Source: Saprospiraceae bacterium (GTDB lineage: Bacteria > Bacteroidota > Bacteroidia > Chitinophagales > Saprospiraceae). From it: 64,000 nt of DNA. The notes under the pieces are model-generated. The model saw only the letters and a list, made by a program, of their open reading frames with translations, was not told where the DNA came from and did no database searches. The first letter of the stretch is position 1, and each line of letters begins with the position of its first letter. The stretch spans positions 62,001-126,000 of the forward strand of contig JAHDBJ010000002.1 of the NCBI GenBank assembly GCA_020630435.1, read 5' to 3'. The translations under genes were made by a program, and so were the position numbers. Positions 56,651 to 64,000 of this stretch are shown piece after piece.

Positions 56651-56719
56651 TTTATTTATTTTTTATATACACTTGTGTAAAATAGTACGACACTTAATCA
56701 AAAGCCCTACCACAGGTAT
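56651..56719 (+). repeat. 69-bp direct repeat upstream of the 429-aa lipoprotein (copy B)
   Basis: Partner of 54882-54950; about five substitutions separate the copies. It lies between the terminator of paralogue 1 and the shortened foldback repeat before paralogue 2. Confidence 0.8.
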
Positions 56720-56805
56720 ACAGCTTCACTTAATTTTAGCATGAAAATTTATCTCTTGATACAAAATTCCATCCTTTGATATAGGCATATATCCTATCAA
56801 AGAAT

Positions 56806-56847
56806 GAAGTTGTTTAATAATTCATCATTCTATTTTTAAACAACTTC
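56806..56847. repeat. foldback repeat (GAAGTTGTTTAA ends), copy 4, ends only
   Basis: This 42-bp remnant joins the left end (GAAGTTGTTTAATAAT) directly to the right end (TCATCATTCTATTTTTAAAC followed by AACTTC) of the 163-bp element. The central arms are deleted, and the junction lies at a short TAATAAT-like microhomology. It ends 21 bp upstream of the 429-aa lipoprotein start. Confidence 0.75.
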
Positions 56848-56868
56848 AATATTAAAAATAAAAAATTT

Positions 56869-58158
56869 ATGAAACCTTATTTTATCCTAATTCTTCTTTG
56901 TTCTATAGTCATTATTTCTTGTCAAAAAAATGACGAGTTAAGTCCAAAAGATATTCAATCAATTACTTTAGATACAAATTCAAATGCTAGAACAGCTACT
57001 AGTTCAGACGTAAAAATTGATCCTCCAACAGTACTAGAGGGGCGATATTCATTTCGAGATTTTGAGCATTTTACCAGTCTTTATCAACACTTAGATCAAA
57101 TATATACCGAAGATAATCAGCGGTTTAATGATTTTGTTAGTAAAAATGGGAAAATTACGTCTGTTCATACCTTATTGCATACAGATGTCTTTGTAGATCC
57201 ACAAGAACGTTACCAACCATTTTTAACCGATCCTATTATGATGGCTCTTGTCAATGAGCATTTTGAATTCCAAATAGGGCAATATCTTGTGACCTATATG
57301 AATAATGATAAGTTGTTATTATCAGATGCAACAGATAAAAGGGTACAGCATTTAATTAGAGCAATGGAAAAAGGAATAGAACTGAATATAGAGTCTATTC
57401 CAGAAGGTGCTTTATGGGCTGATGATACTGAAAAAGCTACTTTTTTAGGTCCTTGTAACTGTATTATAAGGATAAGAAAAATTGATTGTAATCAATTCAA
57501 AGTTTATGGTCATTGTACAAATATATTGGGTAATACGGGAAAAGGTACTGTTTCAATAACAATCGATTTATCTCCTACTGTTTCGGAAACACATGATATC
57601 AATGGAAACTTTGAGTTTGTATATACAATACCAGACGTACTTCCATCTGTAGATGTTGTTGTCAAGGCAAAACCAAAGTGTCCTTTTGGAATTGGAGAAA
57701 AAACTATTTTTTACACATTTAATAGTACATTACAGTGTGATCCATTAGATAAAGATACAGGATGGTTATGGAACCAAGATAATGGTGTACAAGGACTTTC
57801 TCATAGAACAGCAACATACAAAACTTTTTGGTCTACATATGAGGAAGCTACAGCATTCTCTAAACATTGGTATAATGGTATCTGGTATGAGAATTATGCA
57901 GATTTAGAAGTAACCATAAATGCTTCAAGAAAATGGAAGGGAGATTGTAGTGACGCTGGTGATGATTCAGCTACAATGACTAGCTATAGTAAGAATGAAA
58001 ATGCTAGAGTTAATACTGGTTTCTTTTATATAGATGTACTTAATTATGCCCACTGTGATGGAGGTGTACAAGGAACTTTCAAAAAAACACTCAACTGGAA
58101 TAACATGACTTGGGATATCAATGGGTTTGGAGATGTAGATTTTGAGTGTTGTGAGTAA
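56869..58158 (+). CDS. secreted lipoprotein, paralogue 2 of a duplicated family
   Basis: The 429-aa product has signal peptide and lipobox IISC, the same YSFRDFEHFTSLYQHLDQ and QHLIRAMEKGIELNIESIPE domain, and the Cys/aromatic-rich C-terminus ending DINGFGDVDFECCE. The N-terminal half is nearly identical to paralogue 1, while the middle (about 190-290) is more divergent, which suggests that this part is under different selection. A WSTYEEA-x-FSKHWYNG block is shared. Function unknown. Confidence 0.75.
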   Translation: MKPYFILILLCSIVIISCQKNDELSPKDIQSITLDTNSNARTATSSDVKIDPPTVLEGRYSFRDFEHFTSLYQHLDQIYTEDNQRFNDFVSKNGKITSVHTLLHTDVFVDPQERYQPFLTDPIMMALVNEHFEFQIGQYLVTYMNNDKLLLSDATDKRVQHLIRAMEKGIELNIESIPEGALWADDTEKATFLGPCNCIIRIRKIDCNQFKVYGHCTNILGNTGKGTVSITIDLSPTVSETHDINGNFEFVYTIPDVLPSVDVVVKAKPKCPFGIGEKTIFYTFNSTLQCDPLDKDTGWLWNQDNGVQGLSHRTATYKTFWSTYEEATAFSKHWYNGIWYENYADLEVTINASRKWKGDCSDAGDDSATMTSYSKNENARVNTGFFYIDVLNYAHCDGGVQGTFKKTLNWNNMTWDINGFGDVDFECCE

Positions 58159-58679
58159 TTAATTACAAATACAAAAAGAATATTAATAAATGATTTATGT
58201 AATAATTATAATGGCATTGGCAAGTAACTTGGAATCTGACAAATCAGTGATAAACCAGACGTGGATTTTGGTAGATTTTACTCCTAAAGGATGGCACAGT
58301 TATATTTAATTTCAAAAGACACTATAGAAAATACTGTTTAGATCAAGTGTATATCAAAGTTTTAGCCAAGAAGAGAATAAAAAACAAAAGCGCAAAAAAA
58401 TGAATAGTTTAAATAAAATAATTCTACTATTAATAATAGACTTTGCTTATAATCTGGAAGTGGATAATCAGGTAAAAGAAGTTGGTATAAGGCTATTAGG
58501 ATTAGATGATTTTGATTTTATTTATAATAAGAAATGATGTACTAATAAGTTTATACGCCATAGATTTGGAGTGGCGGATGTACCGTCGTTGTATGCTGTG
58601 TGAAAAATATTAGAATAGCTATGTTTTAGGAAGTTAAGTATATAAAATTGTTTAAGAATTAATAGTTAAAAAATAAAAA
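58159..58679. other. non-coding stretch with a possible gene fragment
   Basis: No convincing gene was found in 521 bp. Bases about 58309-58350 (TTTCAAAAGACACTATAGAA, then TTTAGATCAAGTGTATAT) resemble two separated parts of the 425-aa lipoprotein gene N-terminus joined by a deletion, so this may be another decayed copy. Two short open frames (58209-58310 and 58400-58537, the latter 45 codons) have no support. Confidence 0.4.
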
Positions 58680-59498
58680 ATGAAGTATGTAATTTTGATT
58701 ATAAGTTTAATGATAAGTAGGGTAAGTATAGGGCAAACAATAGATGATTTTACATTGGCAAAAACAGTTTCTTTAGCAGAGAATAAATTAATAATTCTTG
58801 ATTTTTGGGCAATATGGTGTAAGCCATGCTTAAGAATGGATAGAGAATTATGGCAAAGTGAAGAGTTTGAGAAGTTATCAAATAAGTTTGTTCTCTTAAA
58901 AGTGGATGTAACTTCTAATAGAAGTTTAGCAATGTCTTATGGAGTTACCAAGATACCAAGGGTATTAATATTGACAGCAAATGAAGATATATTGCTGGAC
59001 GAAGAAGGTTATAAAGGTTCGAATTATTTACTAGAAAAATTTAATTCTTTTCCAGATGATTATAGTAAATTAAATGAAAGAATATTACCATTTCTAAAGG
59101 AGAAAGTAACTATTCCAGAAAATATGTATGATTTGGGGGAAGAGTTTATGAAGCTAGGAATTAAAATAGAAAACAAGTCTATAAGAAATATGTTTATGTC
59201 AATTAGTAAACGATATTTTAGGAAAAGCAAGGGGGGAACAGACTTGGCAGAATTGAAAATGATGGCTGAATTATCTCAATTAAGAATTGATGCCTATCAA
59301 GAAAAATATAAAAAGGTAAAAAAGAGAGTAAACAAGATTGAAAAATCAGAAGAATCAGAGAAAATTACTGATATGATTAATTTTATATTGGCATACTGTC
59401 ATAAAAAAGAAGGGAATAAGAAAGAGATGAGAAAGGCAATAGAAAAAATTAAAAATAAAGAATTAATAAAGGAACTTGGATATTCTGCTGTTAAATAA
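58680..59498 (+). CDS. thioredoxin-like exported protein
   Basis: The 272-aa protein has a signal-peptide-like N-terminus (about 1-19) and a thioredoxin fold with the redox motif Cys47-Lys-Pro-Cys50 (LIILDFWAIWCKPCLRMD) and the cis-Pro region GVTKIPRV. The C-terminal ~130 aa are Lys-rich and helical (KKVKKRVNKIEKSEESEKIT), with no assigned role. It probably acts on disulfides in the periplasm. Sited among Cys-rich lipoproteins, it could act on them; this is inference from context only. Confidence 0.8.
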   Translation: MKYVILIISLMISRVSIGQTIDDFTLAKTVSLAENKLIILDFWAIWCKPCLRMDRELWQSEEFEKLSNKFVLLKVDVTSNRSLAMSYGVTKIPRVLILTANEDILLDEEGYKGSNYLLEKFNSFPDDYSKLNERILPFLKEKVTIPENMYDLGEEFMKLGIKIENKSIRNMFMSISKRYFRKSKGGTDLAELKMMAELSQLRIDAYQEKYKKVKKRVNKIEKSEESEKITDMINFILAYCHKKEGNKKEMRKAIEKIKNKELIKELGYSAVK

Positions 59499-59630
59499 AA
59501 TAGAGGGCAAAATTAGAGACCTGAAAAACATAGCACACAAACAAAGCATACCTGTCCATGGCGAGCATCCACCTGTTACAGGCAGGTATGTGGTTCGTCA
59601 AATCAATGTGTTTTTTAAATTTAGAAAAAA

Positions 59631-59670
59631 AAATAAGAATTTAGGAGGCTAGCCTCCTAAATTCTTATTT
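59631..59670. repeat. perfect 40-bp palindrome
   Basis: The half AAATAAGAATTTAGGAGGCT (59631-59650) is followed without loop by its exact complement. It could form a long cruciform or a hairpin with little loop, and might act as terminator for the thioredoxin-like gene 130 bp upstream. No T-run of the usual kind follows. Confidence 0.75.
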
Positions 59671-59986
59671 ACACACTTTATTGGACAGTCCCCTTTTGTT
59701 AAATCTTTGATAATCAAAAGTTATTTTTCAGGTAATTATTTTATATAAAATGCTCACCTACTTATTAGTAAAAATGAATATGATTAATTTCTCGAATAGT
59801 TCATTATTACAAATTTGTTACCATTCATGTATTCAATCTTACCGCTGATGACATTTTTTCAATAATGAAGCTAATGTTACGCTACTTTTACATCATCAAA
59901 AAGAAAACAATTATACATTTTCTAATACCAAAACTGCTTAGATTTTTTGAATAGTAGAAAATTTAGAAGTTGTGCTTCTTAATGAT

Positions 59987-60149
59987 GAAGTTGTTTAATA
60001 ATGAAGGTTTATGTTAGTTATAAGTGCTTGTATACCAAGATAAAGCTCTATTCTTTTTTCGTAACCTTAGCTATGGTGAAAAGAATTAACTGAAATATTG
60101 ATATACAATGACTTATAAATAATTGAGCATTCTATTTTTTAAGAGCTTC
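59987..60149. repeat. foldback repeat (GAAGTTGTTTAA ends), copy 5
   Basis: This 163-bp copy matches copy 3 in length and layout: GAAGTTGTTTAATAATGAAG at the left, an inner stem with GTAACCTTAGCTATGG at the tip, and TTTTTTAAGAGCTTC at the right. It ends 49 bp upstream of the 208-aa lipoprotein start. The tip has diverged with paired changes partly lost. Confidence 0.8.
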
Positions 60150-60198
60150 GATATTACCGTGAGAAAATAAATTAATAAAAACCTAAAAATTAAAACAA

Positions 60199-60825
60199 AT
60201 GAAAAAGTTTAAATTAAATCAATTATTATTTGTGATAGGATTCTTTCTAATTGGATTAATTAGCTGTACTGAATCTATTTCAGGAACAGAGGAAGATTTC
60301 TCTGACTTTGCTGAACGAACGACCACAAGACTTAATTTTTCTTATGCCTGGGGTAATTATACTTATAAAACTGGAAATAATAATACATACATGGTTACAT
60401 TTCGGGCATCTACAGATGGAGTAAATACAGAAGGGTATTTTAGGCTAATACACTCGAGTGGGCATCAAATAACAGGTACTATTAATTGTTTAGAATTTTG
60501 TGGAAATGAAGCATTTTTATTGGGAACTTTTGGAAAATCAATACAACCTGACGGAACAGAAGTGATAAGCGACATATATGGTATGCCGTCTTATTTTTCT
60601 GTTACAGATAATAATTCATTTGATGATAGTGTCCTTGATGAATCTTCATTTACATACAATATTAACTTTGGAGACACAGAGCCTTACTGTTTTAGTTATT
60701 GGTACCATAGAGAACCTATAGAGAGAGGAAATATTCAAATTTATAATACTAATGGGATAACAACGTGTGAAGGAGAAAGAATAGCGAATAATGTATTTGC
60801 TAAACAAATAGAAGAACCTAAATAG
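60199..60825 (+). CDS. secreted lipoprotein, intact member of the 208-aa family
   Basis: The 208-aa product has a signal peptide and lipobox LISC (Cys23). The mature part is beta-rich with many Thr, Gly and Asn and a few Cys (INCLEFCGNEAFLLGTFGKS; YCFSYWYHREPIERGNIQIY). I know no family. A fragment of a second copy lies at 54654-54788. It is followed by the hairpin 60843-60871 and then by a decayed 5' piece of the other lipoprotein family. Confidence 0.72.
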   Translation: MKKFKLNQLLFVIGFFLIGLISCTESISGTEEDFSDFAERTTTRLNFSYAWGNYTYKTGNNNTYMVTFRASTDGVNTEGYFRLIHSSGHQITGTINCLEFCGNEAFLLGTFGKSIQPDGTEVISDIYGMPSYFSVTDNNSFDDSVLDESSFTYNINFGDTEPYCFSYWYHREPIERGNIQIYNTNGITTCEGERIANNVFAKQIEEPK

Positions 60826-60842
60826 TCCCCAAAAGCTAGTTG

Positions 60843-60871
60843 AAGCTGTCTCGAAACAAAAGAGACAGTTT
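60843..60871 (+). terminator. terminator of the 208-aa lipoprotein gene
   Basis: The 10-bp stem AAGCTGTCTC/GAGACAGTTT with one G-T change around a 9-base loop lies 17 bp after the stop. It is the counterpart of the hairpin at 54814-54842, but its T-run has been lost, so its activity may be weak. Confidence 0.6.
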
Positions 60872-60888
60872 CAATATCAAAGAGTCGT

Positions 60889-61050
60889 GCTGAAAAAGTC
60901 TTATTTCATGCTAGCCTTTTATTTGTTCTATACTAATTTTTTTGTCAAAAAGATGAAGAACTAATTTCAAGAGATACTGCAAAAATATTATAGATACGAA
61001 TTCAAATGGAAGGATAGTTACAGGTTATAGAAAGAAAATTGTTCCTAAAC
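60889..61050 (+). pseudogene. decayed 5' fragment of a 425-aa-type lipoprotein gene
   Basis: The bases follow the order of the 55201-55370 region: TTATTTCATGC, then TTTGTTCTATAC, TTGTCAAAAAGATGAAGA, CTAATTTCAAGAGATACTGC and ATACGAATTCAAATGGAAG. The start codon and the lipobox codons are mutated and several frameshifts are present. The match ends before the conserved domain. It is a truncated third copy. Confidence 0.75.
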
Positions 61051-61051
61051 A

Positions 61052-61085
61052 AAAAACCAAACCCTATTTTTAGCGTTTGGTTTTT
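61052..61085 (-). terminator. terminator of the TonB-like receptor gene
   Basis: The 11-bp stem AAAAACCAAAC/GTTTGGTTTTT with a 12-base loop is followed on the minus strand by TTTTTT. It lies 24 bp after the receptor stop codon. Confidence 0.8.
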
Positions 61086-61108
61086 CACATACATTTTGTA
61101 GATGTTTC

Positions 61109-63400
61109 TTAATGAACAACGCCACTACCATATTCACGTTTTTTCTTACTTCGTTTTTTGAGAGTTCCTCCTTTAAAAGTATATGAAAATGCTAAATGAA
61201 CGACTCTAGATAAAGGCTTGTAATCAAAGTCTTCGGTAAAATCTTCGCCTGTATTAGTTCCAGCCCACTGACGGGTGTTGAAAATATCTGTAAATCGAAG
61301 ATTAATATTCCCTTTATTTTTTAAAATTTTATGTCGGATAGCAAGATCCAGATTCTGGTTAACTTGGAAGGTTCTATTAAAAGATTCACTAGGGAAAGAA
61401 TAACGCCAATCAATAGCTAGGTTGGTCTTTTTTGAAAATGTGATTTTGTTTTTAATTCTAAACCTTGAATTTATTGAAAAATTACGGACAAAGCCGATTC
61501 TATCAGCTCGAAATTTTGCATAATTCCAATTGTAACTAAAGTCCGTTTTTAACCATTTTGGAAAAGTCAAAGCCGTTGTCAGCTCGATTCCCCAAGCATC
61601 ACTTTTACCATTGTTAACATAAAACTGTTCTGTTAAACCCTCATCATTGACAAATTGATTGCGAGTAATTACTTGATTTTTTAGCCTATAAGAAACACTT
61701 GGAGAAATACTAAAAATTCCTTTTTTATATTGGTAACTCAAGTCAATATTATTAGAGAATTCGGGCAGTAATGAAGGATTTCCTCTCCTTATAGAGAACT
61801 CACTACTTTGGAAGGCATTGGGATTCACTTGTCCTAACCTTGGTCTAGATGTGCGTCGATTGTACCCTAGTGTTAACGTTTGTCCTTTTTTAAGATTATA
61901 ATTTAAATGAAGTGACGGGAAAAGATCATTAAATTTGTTTGAAACTTTGCTTTGTTCTGTAATTAGATTAGCATTTCGACGATAAAGTTCACCCCTCAAA
62001 CCTGCTTGAACGGTTAGTTTTTTTACTTTGAAATTGGTCAAAGCATAAGCTGCATAAGTAGACTGTATATTTTCAAAACTTTCTACTACTGGAACGAAAT
62101 CTTGGTCAAATTCATTTCTTGTATTTTGAAGTTCTTGACGATTCCAAAGAAAACCGCTTTCAATTTTTAAATCATCATTGATAGTATTAGAAAAATCAAA
62201 AGCAAGATTTGAAATCAAGGCATCATTATCTGCTCTATTATCTAAAACACCTAGATTGGGTCTAAAATCACTTTGTAGAATATTTGGATTTTTTGAAATT
62301 TGAGCATCCAATTCTAAAAATCCTTTTTTATCATTGAAGTAATGGCGATAATTCGCATTTGTATTCATGGATATATGTGAGTGACTCGTGAAAGTCTCTT
62401 GATAAGTCTCTGTATTATCTTGAAAAATAACAGATTGCTGATTTGGATCATGTCCATTGTCTCGATAGTCCAAACTAATAGAAAATTCATCATTATCCGT
62501 TAAAAACCAATCTATACCGCCATTTATACTATAAATATTTCCTTCATCTTTGTAACTTGTATTTTGAGAAAATGGCTCTAGTCCTATTCGTTCTTTTGAA
62601 AACTGTCTTTCAGAAAATCGTTTACGGTAAGAACCACCTAACTTAAAATTAACTTTCGAATGACCATATTGAAAGTTAACATTTGAGTTATAGCCTCCTA
62701 GTGTATTGACGCCTAAATTTGTAGTAATGGAAAGGCCTTTTTGGACTTTTTTATGGGTAATTATATTGATAATACCTGTCAGCCCACTCGCTTGATATTT
62801 GGCAGAAGGTGAAGTGATAATTTCAATTTTATTGATTTCGGCACTAGAAACTTGTTGCAATAACTCTGCATTACTTAAAGGTGAAGGTTTACCATTTACC
62901 AAAATGTTGACATTATTATTTCCTCGTAAACTGATATTGCCATTTTCGTCTGCATCTACTTCCGACAATTGACCCAAAACGGTGGCAGCATCTCCACCGC
63001 TTGATAATAGATCTTTTCCCACATTAATGACTTTTTTATCAATTAACTGTTCGACAGTTGTTCGTTCAGCAGTCACAGTTACTTGACCTAGTTCGGTTAC
63101 AGCATTTTTTAGTTCAAAATCTAAAACCATATCGCCTTCTAGTGTAATATCCGATTCAATCTGCTCATACCCCATGAACGTAATGTTGAGCTTATAATTT
63201 CCTTTTTTATATTTTATCAAATATTCTCCTCCGTCATTGGTTGTTACTCCTTCTAGAAATTTACCCTCCATATCGTTAAGGAGAACTGTTGCATAAGGAA
63301 TAGATTCTTGGGTTTCAGCATCTTTAATTTGACCTTTTATTGATTGGGCAGAAACAGTAAAAGAACAAAGTAAGTATAGAAAAATTAGAATACATCTCAT
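61109..63400 (-). CDS. outer-membrane TonB-dependent-receptor-like protein
   Basis: The 763-aa protein has a signal peptide (about 1-18) and a carboxypeptidase-regulatory-like domain (about 22-100: KGQIKDAETQESIPYATVLL). A plug-like domain follows (about 110-215: GNNNVNILVNGKPSPLSNAE, ASGLTGIINIITHK). The rest is a beta-barrel of the OMP_b-brl_3 type with alternating aromatic strands. No C-terminal sorting tag is evident, and no SusD partner is next to it, so a polysaccharide role is unlikely; metal or peptide uptake or signalling is possible. Confidence 0.88.
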   Translation of the reverse strand: MRCILIFLYLLCSFTVSAQSIKGQIKDAETQESIPYATVLLNDMEGKFLEGVTTNDGGEYLIKYKKGNYKLNITFMGYEQIESDITLEGDMVLDFELKNAVTELGQVTVTAERTTVEQLIDKKVINVGKDLLSSGGDAATVLGQLSEVDADENGNISLRGNNNVNILVNGKPSPLSNAELLQQVSSAEINKIEIITSPSAKYQASGLTGIINIITHKKVQKGLSITTNLGVNTLGGYNSNVNFQYGHSKVNFKLGGSYRKRFSERQFSKERIGLEPFSQNTSYKDEGNIYSINGGIDWFLTDNDEFSISLDYRDNGHDPNQQSVIFQDNTETYQETFTSHSHISMNTNANYRHYFNDKKGFLELDAQISKNPNILQSDFRPNLGVLDNRADNDALISNLAFDFSNTINDDLKIESGFLWNRQELQNTRNEFDQDFVPVVESFENIQSTYAAYALTNFKVKKLTVQAGLRGELYRRNANLITEQSKVSNKFNDLFPSLHLNYNLKKGQTLTLGYNRRTSRPRLGQVNPNAFQSSEFSIRRGNPSLLPEFSNNIDLSYQYKKGIFSISPSVSYRLKNQVITRNQFVNDEGLTEQFYVNNGKSDAWGIELTTALTFPKWLKTDFSYNWNYAKFRADRIGFVRNFSINSRFRIKNKITFSKKTNLAIDWRYSFPSESFNRTFQVNQNLDLAIRHKILKNKGNINLRFTDIFNTRQWAGTNTGEDFTEDFDYKPLSRVVHLAFSYTFKGGTLKKRSKKKREYGSGVVH

Positions 63401-63791
63401 TATCAGCTTTATTTTATTTTATGGAAAAAATTATTAGAGCAGGCTCTATTAAATTTATTACAGAGCAAAGTTAAATAGAGTAAAAACCTCTTTTTCCCAA
63501 TCAGTTGTTAAGCATTGTTAATGGGCTGTTAATGAATAGTCCGTATAAAAATGAGTTATTATTTGATTATGAAAAATCTTGTTTTTTTATAGTTGTCAAA
63601 CCTTAGAATTAAAAACAAAGCAGGGTGATTTTAGTTTTTAATTGAGAAGTTTTTTAAATTGATATAAGCCAACCATAAGCTAAATTTAAAGGGTGTTGAT
63701 AATTGACAGAGATGTAGGTTTTTAGACACTTAACTCAATAATAAATCAAGCGTCTTAAAACTTAAAATAAGTAACCTGGAGAAACATTAAT
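63401..63791. other. non-coding gap before the receptor gene
   Basis: No gene seen. A minus-strand TAnnTTTG box (TAACTTTG, 63466-63473) lies 65 bp upstream of the receptor start. The rest is AT-rich without other marked structure. Confidence 0.5.
63466..63473 (-). promoter_or_regulatory. possible -7 box (TAACTTTG) of the receptor gene
   Basis: On the minus strand it reads TAACTTTG, a full TAnnTTTG match. A TTG lies about 24 bp further upstream (63498-63500), slightly beyond the usual -33 spacing. Confidence 0.4.
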
Positions 63792-64000
63792 TTACTCTTT
63801 AGAATTAAGCAATTGCTCACCCAACAATAGAGATAAGGTATTGATAAAGTCTTTTTTCATAGCATTATTCATTTCAACGATACGAGCATTACCATGATGC
63901 TTTCCTAGTAGAACATATCGCTTTGCATTGGTCTTTTTACTAGGTTCTACACCAGTAGCTGTCCAAGTATCTAATTCACCATAGATGTATAAAAAATTAT
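63792..64000 (-). CDS. C-terminus of a probable alpha/beta-hydrolase peptidase (partial)
   Basis: Only the last 68 codons lie in the window. They read NFLYIYGELDTWTATGVEPS, then RYVLLGKHHGNARIVEMNNA and a C-terminus LLGEQLLNSKE. The pattern of GExDxW (Asp) and a later HH (His) resembles the last two catalytic residues of S28/S37-type prolyl tripeptidyl peptidases, but the nucleophile is outside the window. The start lies beyond position 64000. Confidence 0.5.
   Translation of the reverse strand, partial: NFLYIYGELDTWTATGVEPSKKTNAKRYVLLGKHHGNARIVEMNNAMKKDFINTLSLLLGEQLLNSKE

Larger units (their letters stand above)
59499..60198. other. 700-bp non-coding stretch with palindromes and a foldback repeat
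   Basis: No gene was supported here. It holds a hairpin at 59547-59590 (CATACCTG with CAGGTATG), a perfect 40-bp palindrome at 59631-59670, and the foldback repeat at 59987-60149. A segment TTGGACAGTCCCC at about 59681-59693 might be the end of a degraded insertion sequence but has no partner. Confidence 0.5.

Noticed and set aside
58209-58310. Short frame with a Trp-rich sequence before the thioredoxin-like gene
   Set aside because: Only about 33 codons and no continuation; probably a chance or decayed frame.
58400-58537. 45-codon open frame
   Set aside because: Too short, no similarity known to me, no promoter or spacing support, and it lies in a decaying stretch.
55023-60149. CRISPR-like array made of the repeated elements
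   Set aside because: The repeats are long foldbacks, spaced irregularly by 1.6-3.1 kb with genes between, with no short regular spacers and no cas genes.

Overview
The window looks like a chromosomal segment of an AT-rich Bacteroidota bacterium, probably of the Saprospiria type (the class is inferred, not proven). The evidence is a Bacteroidota-style dcw cluster (mraZ-rsmH-ftsL-ftsI-murE-mraY-murD-ftsW-murG-murC-ftsQ-ftsA-ftsZ, with no murF or ddl), TAnnTTTG-type -7 promoter boxes, LytS/LytTR signalling with periplasmic TPR sensors, a DUF2723 membrane protein, DUF1573, an OMP_b-brl TonB-like receptor and many short lipoproteins. No rRNA, CRISPR array or intact insertion sequence was seen.

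Layout. 0.5-7.7 kb (minus): a signalling operon running helical-repeat protein, TPR histidine kinase, TPR histidine kinase, a TPR pseudo-kinase that has lost its catalytic residues, and a LytTR response regulator. 7.8-13.3 kb (plus): a methyltransferase followed by leuCDBA (leucine synthesis). 13.4-29.3 kb (minus): the complete division and cell-wall cluster, driven from a promoter next to three 10-bp-spaced MraZ boxes, with a terminator-like hairpin between rsmH and ftsL and a 159-bp foldback repeat between murE and mraY. 29.5-46 kb: housekeeping genes (proC, a glycosyltransferase, NAD(P)HX repair, a SulP transporter, a TetR regulator, a large VIT/vWA lipoprotein, coaE, FKBP isomerase, a mobA-like fusion, aroK, tyrS) and a broken methyltransferase gene. 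46-48.7 kb (minus): an ECF sigma factor, a protein joining an anti-sigma-like N-terminus to an outer-membrane barrel, and a lipoprotein.

49.7-64 kb is more plastic. A tRNA-Gln gene and its terminator are partly duplicated 0.8 kb away, and a truncated, frameshifted fic gene lies between the copies, which resembles the scar of an element that used the tRNA 3' end as attachment site. After a DUF2723 gene comes a lipoprotein island: two paralogous lipoproteins (425 and 429 aa), a different 208-aa lipoprotein, a thioredoxin-like protein, and at least two decayed gene fragments (a 3' piece of the 208-aa type and a 5' piece of the 425-aa type). Each intact lipoprotein gene of these two families has a foldback repeat with ends GAAGTTGTTTAA directly before its start codon, and the same type of element, with ends GAAGTTGTTCAA, occurs in the dcw cluster and before coaE. 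The window ends with a TonB-like receptor and the C-terminus of a probable peptidase.

The observations most worth follow-up are the pseudo-kinase in the triple-kinase operon, the foldback-repeat family tied to the expanding lipoprotein modules, the tRNA-Gln/fic scar and the possible trans-envelope anti-sigma/barrel fusion.
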